A stretch of 64,000 nt of DNA from Bordetella genomosp. 13 (GCF_007679965.1 NZ_VEHL01000003.1:518425-582424), one strand, 5' to 3'. Numbered from the stretch's first letter, positions 18,173 to 29,196 are shown. Made by a program: numbers and translations. The notes: generated from the letters alone by a model not told the origin.

Positions 18173-20086
18173 TCAGTCGTACTCGTCCAGCGCGCGGCTG
18201 ATGCGATGCCGCGACACCGTCGTGCGCGGCACCTTGAACGGAAACCAGCTGCGCACGTCCTCGTCCAGGCCGATGCCGTGCATGTAGTTGTAGATGGCCT
18301 TCTTCAGCGCGCGGCCCAAGGCGTCGTGATCCACGCCCGTCGGGTCGTGAAAGCCCACGTCGTTCTTGGCGAACGTCACCTCGGGCAGCGGCTGCAGCGT
18401 CACCCCGTATTCCTCGGGGTTCTTTCCCACCGGCGAATGCACCGTACAGGCGAAGCGGTGGAAGAAGCCGCTCTGGATGCAGTCGTTGGCGAACAGCTGC
18501 CGCACGTATTCCAGCGCATCCACGGTGTCTTGCACCGTCTGCGTGGGAAAGCCGTACATCAGGTAGGCATGCACCAGCACGCCGGCGTCGGTGAAGGCGC
18601 GCGTCACGCGTGCCACCTGGTCGACCGACACGCCTTTCTTCATCAGATTCAGCAGCCGGTCCGAAGCCACTTCCAGCCCGCCCGACACGGCGATGCAACC
18701 GCTGTCGGCCAGCAACTGGCACAGCTCGGGCGTGAAGGTCTTCTCGAAGCGGATGTTGCCCCACCACGAGATGCCGGCGTTGCGGTCGATCAGCTCGGCC
18801 GCCAGCGCCTTCAGCGACTTGGGCGGCGCGGCCTCGTCGACGAAATGGAAGCCGGTCTGTCCGGTCTCCTGCACGATGGCCGCGATGCGGTCCGCCAGCA
18901 CCTTGGCCGACGCGCCTTCGTAGCGGCCGATGTAATCCAGGCTGACGTCGCAGAAGCTGCATTTCTTCCAATAACAACCATGCGCCACCGTCAGCTTGTT
19001 CCAGCGGCCGTCGCTCCAGAGCCGGTGCATGGGGTTCAGCATGTCCAGCAGCGACAGATAGCGGTCCAGCGGCAGGCCGTCCCAGGTGGGCGTGCCCACG
19101 TCCTCGAAGGGCACGTCCGGCTCGACCAGATTCACGTAGCGCACCGCGCCGCTCTGTGCGTCGCGCACGAAGGTGCGCACCAGGCGCTGGCGCGAGCGCT
19201 GGCCCTGCACGTGCTCCAGCAGGGCGAGCAGGGGCCGCTCGCCGGCGTCCAGCGTGACGTAGTCGAAGTAGTCGAACACGCGCGGATCCTTCAGCTCGCG
19301 CAGCTCGGTGTTGACGAAGCCGCCGCCCAGCACGGTGACGATGGACGGGTCGCGTGCCTTGATGGCCTGGGCGATGCGGAAGGCGGCATAGACGGCGCCG
19401 GGAAAGGGCACCGACAGCAGCACCATGGTGGGCGCATGGCGGTCCAGCGCCTGCCCGGTCAGGTCGCGCAGGGTCTCGTCCACCAGGTTGGCGGGAGCCG
19501 CCAGCGCCTGGGCCAGCGGATCGAACGTGGGCTGGCTGCCGGCCAGCGATTCGGCGTAGCGCACGAATTCGAAGCGCGAGTCGACGGCGTCGCGCAGCAC
19601 GTCGGCCAGGTCGTTCAGGTACAGGGTGGCCAGGTGCTTGGCGCGGTCATGCAGGCCCAGCGCGCCGAAGGCCCACGCCAGCGGATCCCCGCCCTCGTCA
19701 TCGACATAGACGTCCAGCGACCGGAAGCGCGGCCCTTCCGGCAGGTAGTTGCGGCTGGCGATGCGGTGCGCCAGCGTCGAATCGCGGCCCTGCAGGAACG
19801 CAATGGCCGGCCCTATCGTGGCCAGGTAGCGGGGCTGCATGGCCAGGAAGGCCTGGATGGACGGCGTGTGCCAGTCGATCGGCAGCGCGTCGATCCGCTC
19901 GGCCACGGCGCGCAGGCCGCCGGCCGACAGCAGCCGCAGCACCAGGGCCAGCGCCAGGTCCTCCTGGAACGCCGTGACGCCGCGCGAACGCAGGAAGCCG
20001 GTCAGGTAGGCCGTGGAGGGATAGGGCGTGTTCAGCTGCGTCATCGGCGGGATGACGGAGAGCACGCGCAAGGGGGGAGAAGACAT
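18173..20086 (-). CDS. B12-binding domain/radical SAM family protein
   Basis: 637 residues from ATG 20086. The N-terminal part (RVLSVIPPMTQLNTPYPSTAYL, then SVPFPGAVYAAFRIAQAIKA and VTVLGGGFVNTEL) matches the cobalamin-binding domain of BchE-like enzymes. The radical SAM core begins VAHGCYWKKCSFCD with cysteines 371, 376 and 379, i.e. CX4CX2C rather than the usual CX3CX2C. Later motifs FHFVDEAAPPKSL and WWGNIRFEKTFTPE are typical of the core barrel, and the C-terminus has a conserved HRFACTVHSP region. Such proteins do radical methylations or rearrangements; the substrate is unknown. The neighbour ubiC, 23 bases upstream, may share its transcript. Confidence 0.8.
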   Translation of the reverse strand: MSSPPLRVLSVIPPMTQLNTPYPSTAYLTGFLRSRGVTAFQEDLALALVLRLLSAGGLRAVAERIDALPIDWHTPSIQAFLAMQPRYLATIGPAIAFLQGRDSTLAHRIASRNYLPEGPRFRSLDVYVDDEGGDPLAWAFGALGLHDRAKHLATLYLNDLADVLRDAVDSRFEFVRYAESLAGSQPTFDPLAQALAAPANLVDETLRDLTGQALDRHAPTMVLLSVPFPGAVYAAFRIAQAIKARDPSIVTVLGGGFVNTELRELKDPRVFDYFDYVTLDAGERPLLALLEHVQGQRSRQRLVRTFVRDAQSGAVRYVNLVEPDVPFEDVGTPTWDGLPLDRYLSLLDMLNPMHRLWSDGRWNKLTVAHGCYWKKCSFCDVSLDYIGRYEGASAKVLADRIAAIVQETGQTGFHFVDEAAPPKSLKALAAELIDRNAGISWWGNIRFEKTFTPELCQLLADSGCIAVSGGLEVASDRLLNLMKKGVSVDQVARVTRAFTDAGVLVHAYLMYGFPTQTVQDTVDALEYVRQLFANDCIQSGFFHRFACTVHSPVGKNPEEYGVTLQPLPEVTFAKNDVGFHDPTGVDHDALGRALKKAIYNYMHGIGLDEDVRSWFPFKVPRTTVSRHRISRALDEYD

Positions 20087-20109
20087 GGAGCAGGCCGAAG
20101 AGGCGCGAA

Positions 20110-20703
20110 TCAGAGGCGCTGGTGATGGAGGGCTTGCGGCCGGGCCGCCGCGGCCGCCCAGAAACCGGGCATGAAGCACTCGGTGACCAGCAGCGGCTGT
20201 CCCGCGCGCCAGAACACCGAGCGGCGCGCCCACAGCACGGCGTGCTCGCGGTTCTCGGGCGGCAGCGTGCCGCGCGCCGGGCCGCGCAGGGCCACGCCGC
20301 GCGCCACCGGGCTGCACGCGAAGGCCGAGCGGCGGATGCTGCGGTCGTGATACAGCATGTCGGCCAGCGGCCGCGTGCGCAGCTTGCGCATGTTCTGCCA
20401 GACGCCGTGCGAGGCGGGCAAGGGAGTCAGGCTGCGGGCCATCACCGCATCCACGCCGTCGACGGACATCACGATCTCGCGCACCCAGACCGGCGTGCCG
20501 GGCGCCAGGAGCATGCCGTGCGCCTCGTCGGGCGGCACGCCGTGGGAATATTCGGCCAGCACGCGCAGGCGGAACGCGCCGAGCGCGCGCAGGCCCGCCG
20601 TCAGCGCGCCGGGGCGCGACAGCCAGGCCTTGACCAGGGGAGACGCCGAGGGAGGGGGGCCGGCTTGCCAGCCGAGCCTGCTGGTGGGGCAGGGAATAGT
20701 CAT
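20110..20703 (-). CDS. ubiC: Chorismate pyruvate-lyase UbiC
   Basis: 197 residues from ATG 20703 (ATG 20712 would add three). It converts chorismate to 4-hydroxybenzoate and pyruvate, the first committed step of ubiquinone synthesis, in the cytoplasm. Family features are the N-terminal [33 protein letters not shown] (active-site Arg), [20 protein letters not shown] and [12 protein letters not shown] (catalytic Glu). It is divergent from rluF, with only about 55 bases between the starts. Confidence 0.85.
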   Translation of the reverse strand: MTIPCPTSRLGWQAGPPPSASPLVKAWLSRPGALTAGLRALGAFRLRVLAEYSHGVPPDEAHGMLLAPGTPVWVREIVMSVDGVDAVMARSLTPLPASHGVWQNMRKLRTRPLADMLYHDRSIRRSAFACSPVARGVALRGPARGTLPPENREHAVLWARRSVFWRAGQPLLVTECFMPGFWAAAAARPQALHHQRL

Positions 20704-20744
20704 GGGCGCCATTATGCCAAGCCGGACGGGAGCCACCCTGCGAC

Positions 20745-20750
20745 TACAAT
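20745..20750 (+). promoter_or_regulatory. Candidate -10 element of rluF
   Basis: TACAAT ends 8 bases before the rluF ATG, with no ribosome binding site between. If used, transcription would start at or just before the ATG, giving a leaderless message. No good -35 hexamer lies 17 bases upstream. Confidence 0.4.
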
Positions 20751-20758
20751 ACCGCCCC

Positions 20759-21490
20759 ATGGAAAAAGTGCGTATCTCCAAGCTGATGTCCGAGCGCGGA
20801 CTGTGTTCGCGGCGCGAGGCCGATGCCTATATCGAACGGGGCTGGGTCCGGGTCGACGGCGAAGTCGTGTCCGAACTGGGCGCGCGCGCCTTTCCGAACC
20901 AGGCCATCACCCTCGAGCGCGCCGCCCAGGCGCGCCAGACCGCGCGCGTCACCGTGCTGCTGAACAAGCCGGTGGGCTACGTGTCGGGCCAGGCCGAGAA
21001 GGGCTACACGCCCGCCGTGGCGCTGGTGCAGGCGTCTTCGCGCCATGCCGGCGACCGTTCGCCGCGCCGCTTCGAGCGCGCCCACCTGATGGGCCTGGCC
21101 GCCGCCGGCCGGCTGGACATCGATTCGCAGGGCCTGCTGGTGCTGACCCAGGACGGCCGCATCGCCAAGATGCTGATCGGCGAGGACTCGTCGGTCGAAA
21201 AGGAGTACCTGGTCCGGGTGCAGGGCAGGTTGATCGAGCACGGCCTGGCGCTGCTCAACCATGGCCTGGCGCTGGACGGCAAGCCGCTGCGCCAGGCGCA
21301 GGTCCGCTGGCAGAACGAGGATCAGCTGCGTTTCATCCTGCGCGAAGGCAAGAAGCGCCAGATCCGCCGCATGTGCGAACTGGTCGGCCTCAAGGTGGTG
21401 GGCCTGAAGCGGGTGCGCATCGGCAACGTGCAGCTGGGCGACCTGCCGCCCGGCCAATGGCGCTATCTGCGCGACGACGAACGCTTCTGA
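20759..21490 (+). CDS. rluF: 23S rRNA pseudouridine synthase, RluF/RsuA family
   Basis: 243 residues from ATG 20759. An S4 RNA-binding domain comes first ([31 protein letters not shown]), then the catalytic domain with [27 protein letters not shown] (catalytic Asp120 in GRLD) and [21 protein letters not shown]. The last motif with [18 protein letters not shown] is most like RluF, which modifies U2604 of 23S rRNA; RluB or RluE assignment is less likely but not excluded. The ATG overlaps no Shine-Dalgarno sequence and lies just after a -10-like hexamer. Confidence 0.85.
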   Translation: MEKVRISKLMSERGLCSRREADAYIERGWVRVDGEVVSELGARAFPNQAITLERAAQARQTARVTVLLNKPVGYVSGQAEKGYTPAVALVQASSRHAGDRSPRRFERAHLMGLAAAGRLDIDSQGLLVLTQDGRIAKMLIGEDSSVEKEYLVRVQGRLIEHGLALLNHGLALDGKPLRQAQVRWQNEDQLRFILREGKKRQIRRMCELVGLKVVGLKRVRIGNVQLGDLPPGQWRYLRDDERF

Positions 21491-21858
21491 TCTGGCCGGC
21501 AGCGGCTACGCACTTAGAAACACTTATTTCAGCCCGTTTCTCGACGGTTAAGCGGCCCCGTGGCAGGGGTATTCTGGCCGGCTATTGCGTCGTGATGCGC
21601 AATTCTCCGCCCGAATCGGAACTCCGCGCAGGGTAGGACGGTCAACCAGTGTGCCGCCCATGAGCACAACGTGCGCCGATTGTCCCGCCTCTGGAACAGA
21701 GTTTTCTTGCATTGCTTTGTTTCCTGTCAGGGAAATGGCGCACAATGGCGGTTTTATTGCGCCGCAGCATGCTGCTGCTGCGGGCATCGCGATTTCAACT
21801 CTCCCAGCTTGCCGGCCACCGGCGGGTGTGGTGTGTCATTGATCCGGGAATGCATCGT
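21491..21858 (+). promoter_or_regulatory. Leader and promoter region of the efflux operon
   Basis: About 370 bases, AT-richer than the flanks around 21690-21740. A plausible promoter is TTGTTT, 18 bases, CACAAT, within 21717-21746. Short open frames here (for example 21585-21842) have no ribosome binding site and no recognisable protein. No regulator gene adjoins the efflux operon, so control is from elsewhere or through this region. Confidence 0.35.
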
Positions 21859-23064
21859 ATGAAGAAGAATGATCTGGTCTCGCGCGGCGCCTGCGCGCTG
21901 GCTGTGACGGCGCTGGCGTTCGGCCTGGCCGCCTGCGGCAAGCAGGAACAGCAGCAGGGGCCGGCGGCCAAGCCGCAGGTCGGCGTGGTCACGCTCAAGA
22001 CGCAGCAGGTATCGCTGTTCACCGAATTGCCCGGCCGCACGTCCGCCTTCCGCAGCGCCGAGGTCCGCCCGCAGGTCAATGGCATCCTGCAGAAGCGCCT
22101 GTTCACCGAAGGCGGCGAGGTCAAGGCGCAGCAGCAGCTCTACCAGATCGACCCCGCGCTCTATCAAGCCCAGTACGACAGCAGCAAGGCCGCGCTGGCG
22201 CGCGCCGAGGCCCAGTCCCGCACCGCCGCGCTGCTGGTGCAGCGCTACAAGCCGCTGGCCGAGAGCCGCGCGGTCAGCCGCCAGACCTACGACGATGCCG
22301 TGGCCGCGCGCGACCAGGCCGCCGCCGACGTGCAATCGGCCAAGGCCTCGCTGGACACCGCCCGCATCAATCTCGTCTACACCAAGGTGCTGTCGCCCAT
22401 CAACGGCATCATCGGCCGCTCCGCCGTCACCGAGGGCGCGCTGGTCACGGCCAACCAGACCAGCCCGATCGCCACCGTGCAGCAGATCGACCCCATCTAC
22501 GTCGACGTCACGCAGTCCAGCGTGCAGCTGCTGCGCCTGAAGACCGCGCTGGCCAGTGGCATGCTCAAGCAGAGCGGCGGCGAGCAGGCGGCCGAGGTCA
22601 CCCTCACGCTCGAGGACGGCTCCACCTACAGGCAGACCGGCAAGCTGCAGTTCTCGGAAGTCACCGTCGACCCCACCACCGGTTCGGTGCTGGTGCGCGC
22701 CGTGTTCCCCAACCCCGACCGCCAGCTGCTGCCCGGCATGTACGTGCGCGCGCGCCTGGCCGAGGGCGTGGCGCCGCAGGGCCTGCTGGTGCCGCAGCGC
22801 GGCGTCACGCGCAGCCCGCGCGGCGAGCCCACCGCCATGGTGGTCAACGCCGAGAACAAGGTCGAACTGCGCACGCTGAAGGCCGACCGCGCGGTCGGCG
22901 ACCAATGGCTGGTCACCGACGGCGTCAAGCCCGGCGAGAAGGTCATCGTCGAAGGCCTGCAGCAGGCCCGTCCCGGCGTCGAGGTGAGCGCCGCCGAGTG
23001 GACGCCGCCCGCGCAGGCCGGTGCCCCGGCCGCGCAGCCCGCCGCCGCCCCCCAAGCGAAGTAA
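21859..23064 (+). CDS. mexA: RND efflux periplasmic adaptor, MexA/AcrA type
   Basis: 401 residues from ATG 21859 (ATG 21850 would add three). A lipoprotein signal with lipobox LAAC near residue 25 anchors it to the inner membrane. Membrane fusion protein features follow: lipoyl half-motifs ([38 protein letters not shown]), a coiled-coil hairpin ([20 protein letters not shown]), the second lipoyl half ([19 protein letters not shown]) and the beta-barrel region ending [11 protein letters not shown]. First gene of a three-gene multidrug efflux operon; Achromobacter calls such a set axyABM. Confidence 0.92.
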   Translation: MKKNDLVSRGACALAVTALAFGLAACGKQEQQQGPAAKPQVGVVTLKTQQVSLFTELPGRTSAFRSAEVRPQVNGILQKRLFTEGGEVKAQQQLYQIDPALYQAQYDSSKAALARAEAQSRTAALLVQRYKPLAESRAVSRQTYDDAVAARDQAAADVQSAKASLDTARINLVYTKVLSPINGIIGRSAVTEGALVTANQTSPIATVQQIDPIYVDVTQSSVQLLRLKTALASGMLKQSGGEQAAEVTLTLEDGSTYRQTGKLQFSEVTVDPTTGSVLVRAVFPNPDRQLLPGMYVRARLAEGVAPQGLLVPQRGVTRSPRGEPTAMVVNAENKVELRTLKADRAVGDQWLVTDGVKPGEKVIVEGLQQARPGVEVSAAEWTPPAQAGAPAAQPAAAPQAK

Positions 23065-23077
23065 CGGAGCCGCACGC

Positions 23078-26000
23078 ATGGCCAAGTTTTTCATCGACAG
23101 GCCCGTGTTCGCATGGGTCATCGCCATCGTCCTGATGCTGGCGGGCCTGCTGTCCATCATGTCGTTGCCGGTGGCGCAGTATCCGAACATCGCGCCGCCG
23201 TCCATTCAGGTGCAGGTGACGTATCCCGGCGCTTCGGCGCAGACCGTGCAGGACACGGTGGTCCAGGTGGTCGAGCAGCAGATGAACGGCCTGGACGGGC
23301 TGGAATACATCTCGTCCGAAAGCAACTCCGACGGCAGCATGAGCATCACGCTCACGTTCCGCCAGGGCACCAGTCCCGACATCGCGCAGGTGCAGGTGCA
23401 GAACAAGCTGGCGGTGGCGCAGCCGCAGCTGCCGCTCGAAGTGCAGCAGCAGGGCATCCGCATCACCAAGGCGACCAAGAACTTCCTGATCGTCGCGGGC
23501 TTCGTGTCCAGCAATCCCAACCTGACGCGCGCGGACATCTCCGACTACGTCGCCTCGTACGTGCAGGATCCGATCAGCCGCACGCAGGGCGTGGGCGACT
23601 TCCAGCTGTTCGGCTCGTCGTATGCCATGCGCATCTGGCTCGATCCGGACAAGCTGGTCAGCTACAACATGACGGCCACCGACGTCACCGCGGCCATCCA
23701 GGAACAGAACGTCCAGGTGTCCTCGGGCCAGGTCGGCGGCCTGCCGGCCGCGCGAGGGCAGCAGCTCAACGCCACGGTCATCGGGCCGACGCGCCTGAAC
23801 ACGCCCGAGCAATTCGGCCGCATCCTGCTGAAGGTCAATACCGACGGGTCGCGCGTGCGCCTGGCCGACGTGGCCCGCATCGAGCTGGGCCCGCAGAGCT
23901 ATGCCATCGACAGCGCGTACAACGGCAGCCCCGCTTCCGGCCTGGCCATCAAGCTGGCCCCCGGCGCCAACGCGCTGGACACGGTCGACAACGTGCGCGC
24001 CACCATCGACCGCCTGAAGCCGTTCTTCCCGGCGGGCATGGACGTCGTGTATCCCTACGACACCACGCCGTTCGTCAAGCTGTCCATCGAGGGCGTGATC
24101 CACACGCTGATCGAGGCCATCATCCTCGTGTTCCTGGTGATGTATCTGTTCCTGCAGAACTTCCGGGCCACGCTGATTCCCACCATGGCGGTGCCGGTCG
24201 TGCTGCTGGGCACCTTCGGCGTGCTGGCCGCCTTCGGCTACTCCATCAACACGCTGACCATGTTCGGCATGGTGCTGGCCATCGGCCTGCTGGTGGACGA
24301 TGCCATCGTGGTGGTCGAGAACGTCGAGCGCGTGATGGAGGAGGAAGGCCTCTCGCCCAAGCAGGCCACGCGCAAGTCCATGGAGCAGATCACGGGCGCG
24401 CTGGTGGGCATCGCCATGGTGCTGTCCGCGGTGTTCGTGCCGATGGCGTTCTTCGGCGGGTCCACGGGCGTCATCTACCGCCAGTTCTCCATCACCATCG
24501 TGTCCTCGATGGTGCTGTCGGTGGTCGTGGCCATCGTGTTCACGCCGGCGCTGTGCGCCACCATCCTCAAGCCCAAGCACGGCCACGGCACGCGCCGCGG
24601 CTTCTTCGGCTGGTTCAACCGCAACTTCGACCGCGCCAGCAACGGCTATGCCAACACCGTGTCGCGCAGCCTGGGCCGCACCAAGCGTCTGCTGCTGATC
24701 TACGTGCTGATCCTGGTCGGCATGGTGTGGCTGTTCACGCGCATCCCCACCGCGTTCCTGCCCGAGGAAGACCAGGGCATCCTGTTCGCCCAGGTGCAGG
24801 CGCCGCCGGGCGCCACAGCCGAGCGCACGCGCCAGACCATCGAGCAGGCGCAACGCTACCTGCTGCAGGACGAGAAGGCCAACGTGCTGTCGGTGTTCAT
24901 GGTGTCGGGCTTCAACTTCGGCGGCCGCGGCCAGAACGCCGCCATCATGTTCGTGCGCCTGCGCGACTGGGAAGACCGCTCCGGCGCCGACCAGCGCGCC
25001 CAGGCGGTGGCGGCGCGCGCCAACGCCTACTTCTCGAAGAACCTGCGCGATGCGCAGATCGCGGTGTTCGCGCCGCCCGCCGTGCTCGAACTGGGCAACG
25101 CCACGGGCTTCGACTTCCAGTTGAAGGACGAGGCCGGCCTGGGCCACGACAAGCTGCTGCAGGCGCGCAACCAGTTGCTGGGCGAGGCCATGAAGAGCCC
25201 GCTGCTGGTGGCCGTGCGTCCCAACGGCATCGAGGACGCGCCGCAATACCAGTTGAACATCGACCGCGAAAAGGCGCGCGCCCAGGGCGTGTCCATCGAC
25301 CAGATCAACTCCACGCTGTCCATCGCGTGGGGCGGCAACTACGTCAACGACTTCATCGACCGCGGCCGCGTCAAGAAGGTGTTCGTGCAGGGCGACGCCA
25401 CGGCGCGCATGCTGCCCCAGGACCTGGAGAAATGGTACGTGCGCAACGGCGAGGGCCAGATGGTGCCGTTCTCGTCGTTCGCCACGGCGCAATGGACCTT
25501 CGGTCCGCAGAAGCTCAACCGCTACAACGGCGTGCCCTCGTATAACGTACAGGGCCAGGCCGCGCCGGGCTACAGCTCGGGCCAGGCCATGGCCGAGATG
25601 GAGCGCATCGCCAAGACCCTGCCGCCGGGCATCGGCTTCGAATGGACCGGCCTGTCGTTCGAGGAACGCCTGTCCGGTTCGCAGGCGCCGGCGCTCTACG
25701 CCATCTCGCTGATCGTGGTGTTCCTGTGCCTGGCCGCGCTGTACGAAAGCTGGAGCATTCCCACCGCCGTGATGCTGGTGGTGCCGCTGGGCGTTGTCGG
25801 GGCGCTGCTGGCGACCTTGCTGCGCGGCCTGTCCAACGACGTGTACTTCCAGGTGGGGCTCTTGACCACGGTGGGGCTGGCGGCCAAGAACGCCATTCTC
25901 ATCGTTGAGTTCGCCAAGGAGCACTTCGAGAAGGGCGCCACGCTGGCCGAGGCCGCCGTGCACGCCGCGCGGCAGCGCCTGCGTCCCATCCTGATGACCT

Positions 26001-26254
26001 CGCTGGCCTTCATCCTGGGCGTGGTGCCGCTGGCCATCTCGTCGGGCGCCGGCTCGGGCAGCCAGAACGCCATCGGCACGGGCGTGATCGGCGGCATGCT
26101 GACCGGCACTTTCCTGGCCATTTTCTTCGTTCCCCTCTTCTTCGTGACCATGCTGCGCCTGTTCCGCGTCAAGCGCATGAGCGAAAGCGAAGAGCCTCCG
26201 CGCCACGGCGGCGATGGCCACTCGGCCGGCTCGTCCCACGGAGGCCACGCATGA
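23078..26254 (+). CDS. mexB: RND multidrug efflux pump, MexB/AcrB type
   Basis: 1058 residues, an HAE1-family proton antiporter with 12 membrane helices. It starts [20 protein letters not shown]. Porter motifs ([18 protein letters not shown] start, [24 protein letters not shown]) and the proton-relay pair Asp-Asp in [22 protein letters not shown] are present. The second half repeats the plan (FRGLSND-type loop, [36 protein letters not shown]). It exports hydrophobic and amphiphilic drugs from the inner-membrane outer leaflet and periplasm. The start lies 13 bases after mexA, and the stop overlaps oprM (ATGA). Confidence 0.95.
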   Translation: MAKFFIDRPVFAWVIAIVLMLAGLLSIMSLPVAQYPNIAPPSIQVQVTYPGASAQTVQDTVVQVVEQQMNGLDGLEYISSESNSDGSMSITLTFRQGTSPDIAQVQVQNKLAVAQPQLPLEVQQQGIRITKATKNFLIVAGFVSSNPNLTRADISDYVASYVQDPISRTQGVGDFQLFGSSYAMRIWLDPDKLVSYNMTATDVTAAIQEQNVQVSSGQVGGLPAARGQQLNATVIGPTRLNTPEQFGRILLKVNTDGSRVRLADVARIELGPQSYAIDSAYNGSPASGLAIKLAPGANALDTVDNVRATIDRLKPFFPAGMDVVYPYDTTPFVKLSIEGVIHTLIEAIILVFLVMYLFLQNFRATLIPTMAVPVVLLGTFGVLAAFGYSINTLTMFGMVLAIGLLVDDAIVVVENVERVMEEEGLSPKQATRKSMEQITGALVGIAMVLSAVFVPMAFFGGSTGVIYRQFSITIVSSMVLSVVVAIVFTPALCATILKPKHGHGTRRGFFGWFNRNFDRASNGYANTVSRSLGRTKRLLLIYVLILVGMVWLFTRIPTAFLPEEDQGILFAQVQAPPGATAERTRQTIEQAQRYLLQDEKANVLSVFMVSGFNFGGRGQNAAIMFVRLRDWEDRSGADQRAQAVAARANAYFSKNLRDAQIAVFAPPAVLELGNATGFDFQLKDEAGLGHDKLLQARNQLLGEAMKSPLLVAVRPNGIEDAPQYQLNIDREKARAQGVSIDQINSTLSIAWGGNYVNDFIDRGRVKKVFVQGDATARMLPQDLEKWYVRNGEGQMVPFSSFATAQWTFGPQKLNRYNGVPSYNVQGQAAPGYSSGQAMAEMERIAKTLPPGIGFEWTGLSFEERLSGSQAPALYAISLIVVFLCLAALYESWSIPTAVMLVVPLGVVGALLATLLRGLSNDVYFQVGLLTTVGLAAKNAILIVEFAKEHFEKGATLAEAAVHAARQRLRPILMTSLAFILGVVPLAISSGAGSGSQNAIGTGVIGGMLTGTFLAIFFVPLFFVTMLRLFRVKRMSESEEPPRHGGDGHSAGSSHGGHA

Positions 26255-27750
26255 TGCGCATTGCTCTCAAACCCTTGTCCGGCGTGCTGCTGGCGGCGGC
26301 CCTGGCGGGCTGCTCGCTGGCGCCCTCCTATGAACGTCCCGCGGCACCGGTGGATGCCGCGTATCCCAGCGGCCCTGCCTATGGCCGTCCGGCCGGGCAG
26401 GGCGGCGCGTCCGTGCAGGCCGCGTCAGTCCAGGCTGCCGCAGACATCGGCTGGCGCGATTTCTTCCGCGATCCCGTCCTGCAGAAGCTGATCTCGCTGG
26501 CGCTGGCCGACAACCGCGACATGCGGGTGGCGGCCCTGAACGTCGAAGTGGCGCGCGCGCAGTACCGCATCCAGCGCGCCGACCTGCTGCCCGCCGTGGG
26601 CGTGGCCGGCACGGGCGACATCCAGCGCGCCCCGGCCGACCTCAGCCGCACGGGCCAGGCCAGCATCAGCCGCACCTACCAGGTCGGCGTGGCCACGTCC
26701 GCCTGGGAGCTCGACCTGTTCGGCCGCATCCGCAGCCTCAGCGAGCAGGCCCTGCAGACCTACCTGGCGCAGGACGAGACCCGCATCGCCACGCAGCTCA
26801 GCCTGGTCTCGGAGACCGCCAACGCCTACCTGGCGCTGCGCGCCGACCAGGAGCTGCTGGGGCTGACGCGCGACACGTACGAGGCGCAGAAGCAGTCCTA
26901 TGACCTGACGCACCAGAGCTTCGACCTGGGCGTGGCCACCGACCTGGACCTGAGCCAGGCCGAGATCGCGCTGCGCACGGCCGAGAGCAACCTGTCGCAA
27001 TACACCCGCCAGGTCGCGCAGGACCGCAACGCGCTGGTGCTGCTGATCGGCCAGCCGCTGCCGGCCGACATCGTGGCACAGCTGGACCAACTGCAACGCC
27101 TGCCCGACGACGTGCTGCCGGTGGACCTGCCGGCCGGTGCGCCGTCCGACCTGCTGACGCGACGCCCGGACATCCGCGCCGCCGAGCACGTGCTGCAAGG
27201 CGCCAATGCCAATATCGGCGCGGCGCGCGCGGCATTCTTCCCGTCCATCAGCCTGACGGGCAGCGCCGGCACGGCCAGCGCCTCGCTGGGCGGCCTGTTC
27301 GATGCGGGATCTGGCGCGTGGAGCTTCGCGCCGCAGATCACCGTGCCGATCTTCGCGGGCGGTTCGCTGCTGGCGGGCCTGGACGTGGCCAGGCTGCAGA
27401 AGCGCATCGAGATCGCCAACTACGAGAAGGCCATCCAGTCGGGCTTTCGCGAGGTCTCCGACGCGCTGGCCGGACGCGGCACCCTGGACGAGCAGATCCA
27501 GGCGCAGCGCCAGCTGGTCGATGCCAGCCAGCGCGCCTACAAGTTGTCGCAACAGCGCTTCGACCTGGGCATCGACAACTACCTGACCGTGCTGGATTCG
27601 CAACGCTCGCTGTACTCGGCGCAGCAGACGCTGATCAACACGCGCCTGCAGCGTCTGTCCAACCTGATCAGCCTGTACAAGGCCCTGGGCGGCGGCTGGA
27701 CCGAACTGACCCTGCCGGCGACGCCGGTCGCGCCGGCCGGGCAGGGCTGA
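26251..27750 (+). CDS. oprM: RND efflux outer-membrane channel, OprM/NodT type
   Basis: 499 residues. Lipoprotein signal with lipobox LAGC near residue 21, then SLAPSYERP, the standard OprM-like mature start. The two internally repeated helical halves show in [17 protein letters not shown] with [18 protein letters not shown], and [16 protein letters not shown] with [10 protein letters not shown]. It is the trimeric outer-membrane exit duct for the MexAB-type pump, and translation is coupled to mexB by a 4-base overlap. Having the channel gene in the operon matches MexAB-OprM and AxyABM rather than E. coli AcrAB. Confidence 0.93.
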   Translation: MMRIALKPLSGVLLAAALAGCSLAPSYERPAAPVDAAYPSGPAYGRPAGQGGASVQAASVQAAADIGWRDFFRDPVLQKLISLALADNRDMRVAALNVEVARAQYRIQRADLLPAVGVAGTGDIQRAPADLSRTGQASISRTYQVGVATSAWELDLFGRIRSLSEQALQTYLAQDETRIATQLSLVSETANAYLALRADQELLGLTRDTYEAQKQSYDLTHQSFDLGVATDLDLSQAEIALRTAESNLSQYTRQVAQDRNALVLLIGQPLPADIVAQLDQLQRLPDDVLPVDLPAGAPSDLLTRRPDIRAAEHVLQGANANIGAARAAFFPSISLTGSAGTASASLGGLFDAGSGAWSFAPQITVPIFAGGSLLAGLDVARLQKRIEIANYEKAIQSGFREVSDALAGRGTLDEQIQAQRQLVDASQRAYKLSQQRFDLGIDNYLTVLDSQRSLYSAQQTLINTRLQRLSNLISLYKALGGGWTELTLPATPVAPAGQG

Positions 27751-27880
27751 CGCGACCGGCGGGTCGATTGGCTCCGCCATGGCCACGTCCGTGGGCCGTT
27801 GCGGCCATACCACAGCACGGTCGGGCGAGTGCTCAAGGCCATCGTACAGGGCGTCGCGCCCGCCAGACGGCACCGGCAAT

Positions 27881-27912
27881 TAAAAGGCCGGCAGCTCCGA
27901 GAGCTGCCGGCC
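27881..27912 (-). terminator. Strong terminator between oprM and the GlsB gene
   Basis: Perfect 12-pair stem GGCCGGCAGCTC / GAGCTGCCGGCC (27886-27912) with a 3-base loop. On the minus strand it is followed by TTTTA, so it terminates the GlsB-type gene. On the plus strand it follows oprM with only a short T stretch and may act in both directions. Confidence 0.8.
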
Positions 27913-27936
27913 TTCGCATTTCCGTCTGGAAGTGGA

Positions 27937-28188
27937 TTAACCGCGGTTCTTGGTGAACAGGCCGACCACGAACAGCACGATGATCGCGCCGATCACCGAG
28001 GCGATCCAGCCCGCCGGTTCGCCCTGCTGATACCAGCCCATCGCCTGGCCCAGATAGCCCGCCACGATCGAGCCCACGATACCCAGGATCGTGGTCAGGA
28101 TGATGCCCATGCTTTGCCGGCCGGGCATGATGGCGCGGGCGATCAACCCCACGATGAAACCGACGATGATCATGATGATGAAGCCCAT
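27937..28188 (-). CDS. GlsB/YeaQ/YmgE family membrane protein
   Basis: 83 residues with three hydrophobic segments: FIIMIIVGFIVGLIARAIMPG, IILTTILGIVGSIVAGYLGQ and WIASVIGAIIVLFVVGLF. The pattern RAIMPG..(Q)..G..T..LGIVGS is the signature of this small inner-membrane family, associated with stress or envelope homeostasis but without a known biochemical activity. A good ribosome binding site (AGGAG, 7 bases) precedes ATG 28188. Monocistronic, ended by a strong hairpin. Confidence 0.88.
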   Translation of the reverse strand: MGFIIMIIVGFIVGLIARAIMPGRQSMGIILTTILGIVGSIVAGYLGQAMGWYQQGEPAGWIASVIGAIIVLFVVGLFTKNRG

Positions 28189-28416
28189 GCGGCTACTCCT
28201 TTCCTAGAGGGGGAATGATTGAAATGATGATACCTATGGCCCTCGGCCGGAAGCTGTAACAACGCGTGCCGGTCGGGTACAAAGCCCGGACCATCGCGGC
28301 GTTGCGCGCTTTCGGCTCATCTGCGGCTCGGACGTACGACGGAACCGGACGCCGACCGAAGACCGCGCCTGCAGCAGCAAGATGCGATCCCGTCGGTCCA
28401 GGATGCTGTGTGTCCG

Positions 28417-29031
28417 TCAGTCGGCCGAGGCGATCAGTTGCTTCAGGTCGTGCACCATGGCGGTCACGGTGTCCGTGTCGGAGGCCAGCAGGCGAGCCCG
28501 GCCGCGCCCGTCGAAGATGTACACGCCACGGCTGTGCGTCACGTCGTACACGTCGGCGCTGTCGCCGGGGCGCGGTTTCTCGATCTGGTAGGCCACCCGG
28601 TAGCGCCGCGCGAGGTCGGCGATCTGCTTCTCGGTGCCGGTCAGGCCGATGGCCTGCTTGTTGAACGCATCCACGTAAGCCTGCAGCATGTCCGGCGTGT
28701 CGCGATGCGGATCCACGCTGACGAACACGATGCGCATCCGCTCGGCCTGATCGCCCAGCTGCTGGAGCACGGTGCTCAACTGGGCCATGGTGGTGGGGCA
28801 GATGTCGGGACAGCTGGCATAGCCGAAGAACAGCAGCACCGTCTTGCCGCGCAGCGAGTCGCTGGACACGCTCCTGCCGCCCGCGCCGGACAGCGTGAAC
28901 TTCAGATCGGGCAGGTGCCCGCGCACGTTGTACAGCGACCAGTCGGCGGAACGCTCGCTGCACGCGGCCAGCAGCACGCACAGGCCCAGCAGCAGGGCGC
29001 GGGCGAAGCGGGTACGGGCGGATTGCTGCAT
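28417..29031 (-). CDS. Sco1/SenC family copper chaperone, lipoprotein
   Basis: 204 residues. A lipoprotein signal with lipobox LAAC (Cys24) places it at the periplasmic face of the membrane. The thioredoxin-like domain carries the copper-binding/redox pair CPDIC (Cys74, Cys78) in LFFGYASCPDICPTTM, and the third ligand His lies in YDVTHSRGVYIFD. The family delivers copper to the CuA site of cytochrome oxidase or acts as a thiol oxidoreductase. No oxidase genes adjoin it here, so its client is not indicated. It is divergent from the hypothetical pair at 29197. Confidence 0.88.
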   Translation of the reverse strand: MQQSARTRFARALLLGLCVLLAACSERSADWSLYNVRGHLPDLKFTLSGAGGRSVSSDSLRGKTVLLFFGYASCPDICPTTMAQLSTVLQQLGDQAERMRIVFVSVDPHRDTPDMLQAYVDAFNKQAIGLTGTEKQIADLARRYRVAYQIEKPRPGDSADVYDVTHSRGVYIFDGRGRARLLASDTDTVTAMVHDLKQLIASAD

Positions 29032-29139
29032 GGGTCTCCCAAACGCAAGGACTGCGTCGTTGTTGTTTTGAGAGCCGCGCTCGCGGCCACGTAAAAGCGT
29101 CTGCGAAATTCGGACATCCGGCAGGCAGCCCAGGATTTA

Positions 29140-29145
29140 TATAAT
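29140..29145 (+). promoter_or_regulatory. Candidate -10 element for the hypothetical/HEPN pair
   Basis: A consensus TATAAT lies about 50 bases before the first gene of the pair, in an AT-rich patch. The -35 region is poor, so the promoter may need an activator. Confidence 0.4.
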
Positions 29146-29196
29146 GATATCGGCCTGACTGCCTAGGCTACGGGTCTCCAGATGATTGGAATGCAA

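Noticed and set aside
21585..21842. Short open frame in front of the efflux operon, considered as a regulatory leader peptide or small regulator
   Set aside because: No ribosome binding site, no helix-turn-helix, and no codon pattern like neighbours; treated as leader DNA.
22943..26248. A 1100-codon minus-strand open frame opposite mexB
   Set aside because: Same artefact: composition extreme in His, Gly, Arg and Gln, no motif, fully opposite a certain gene.
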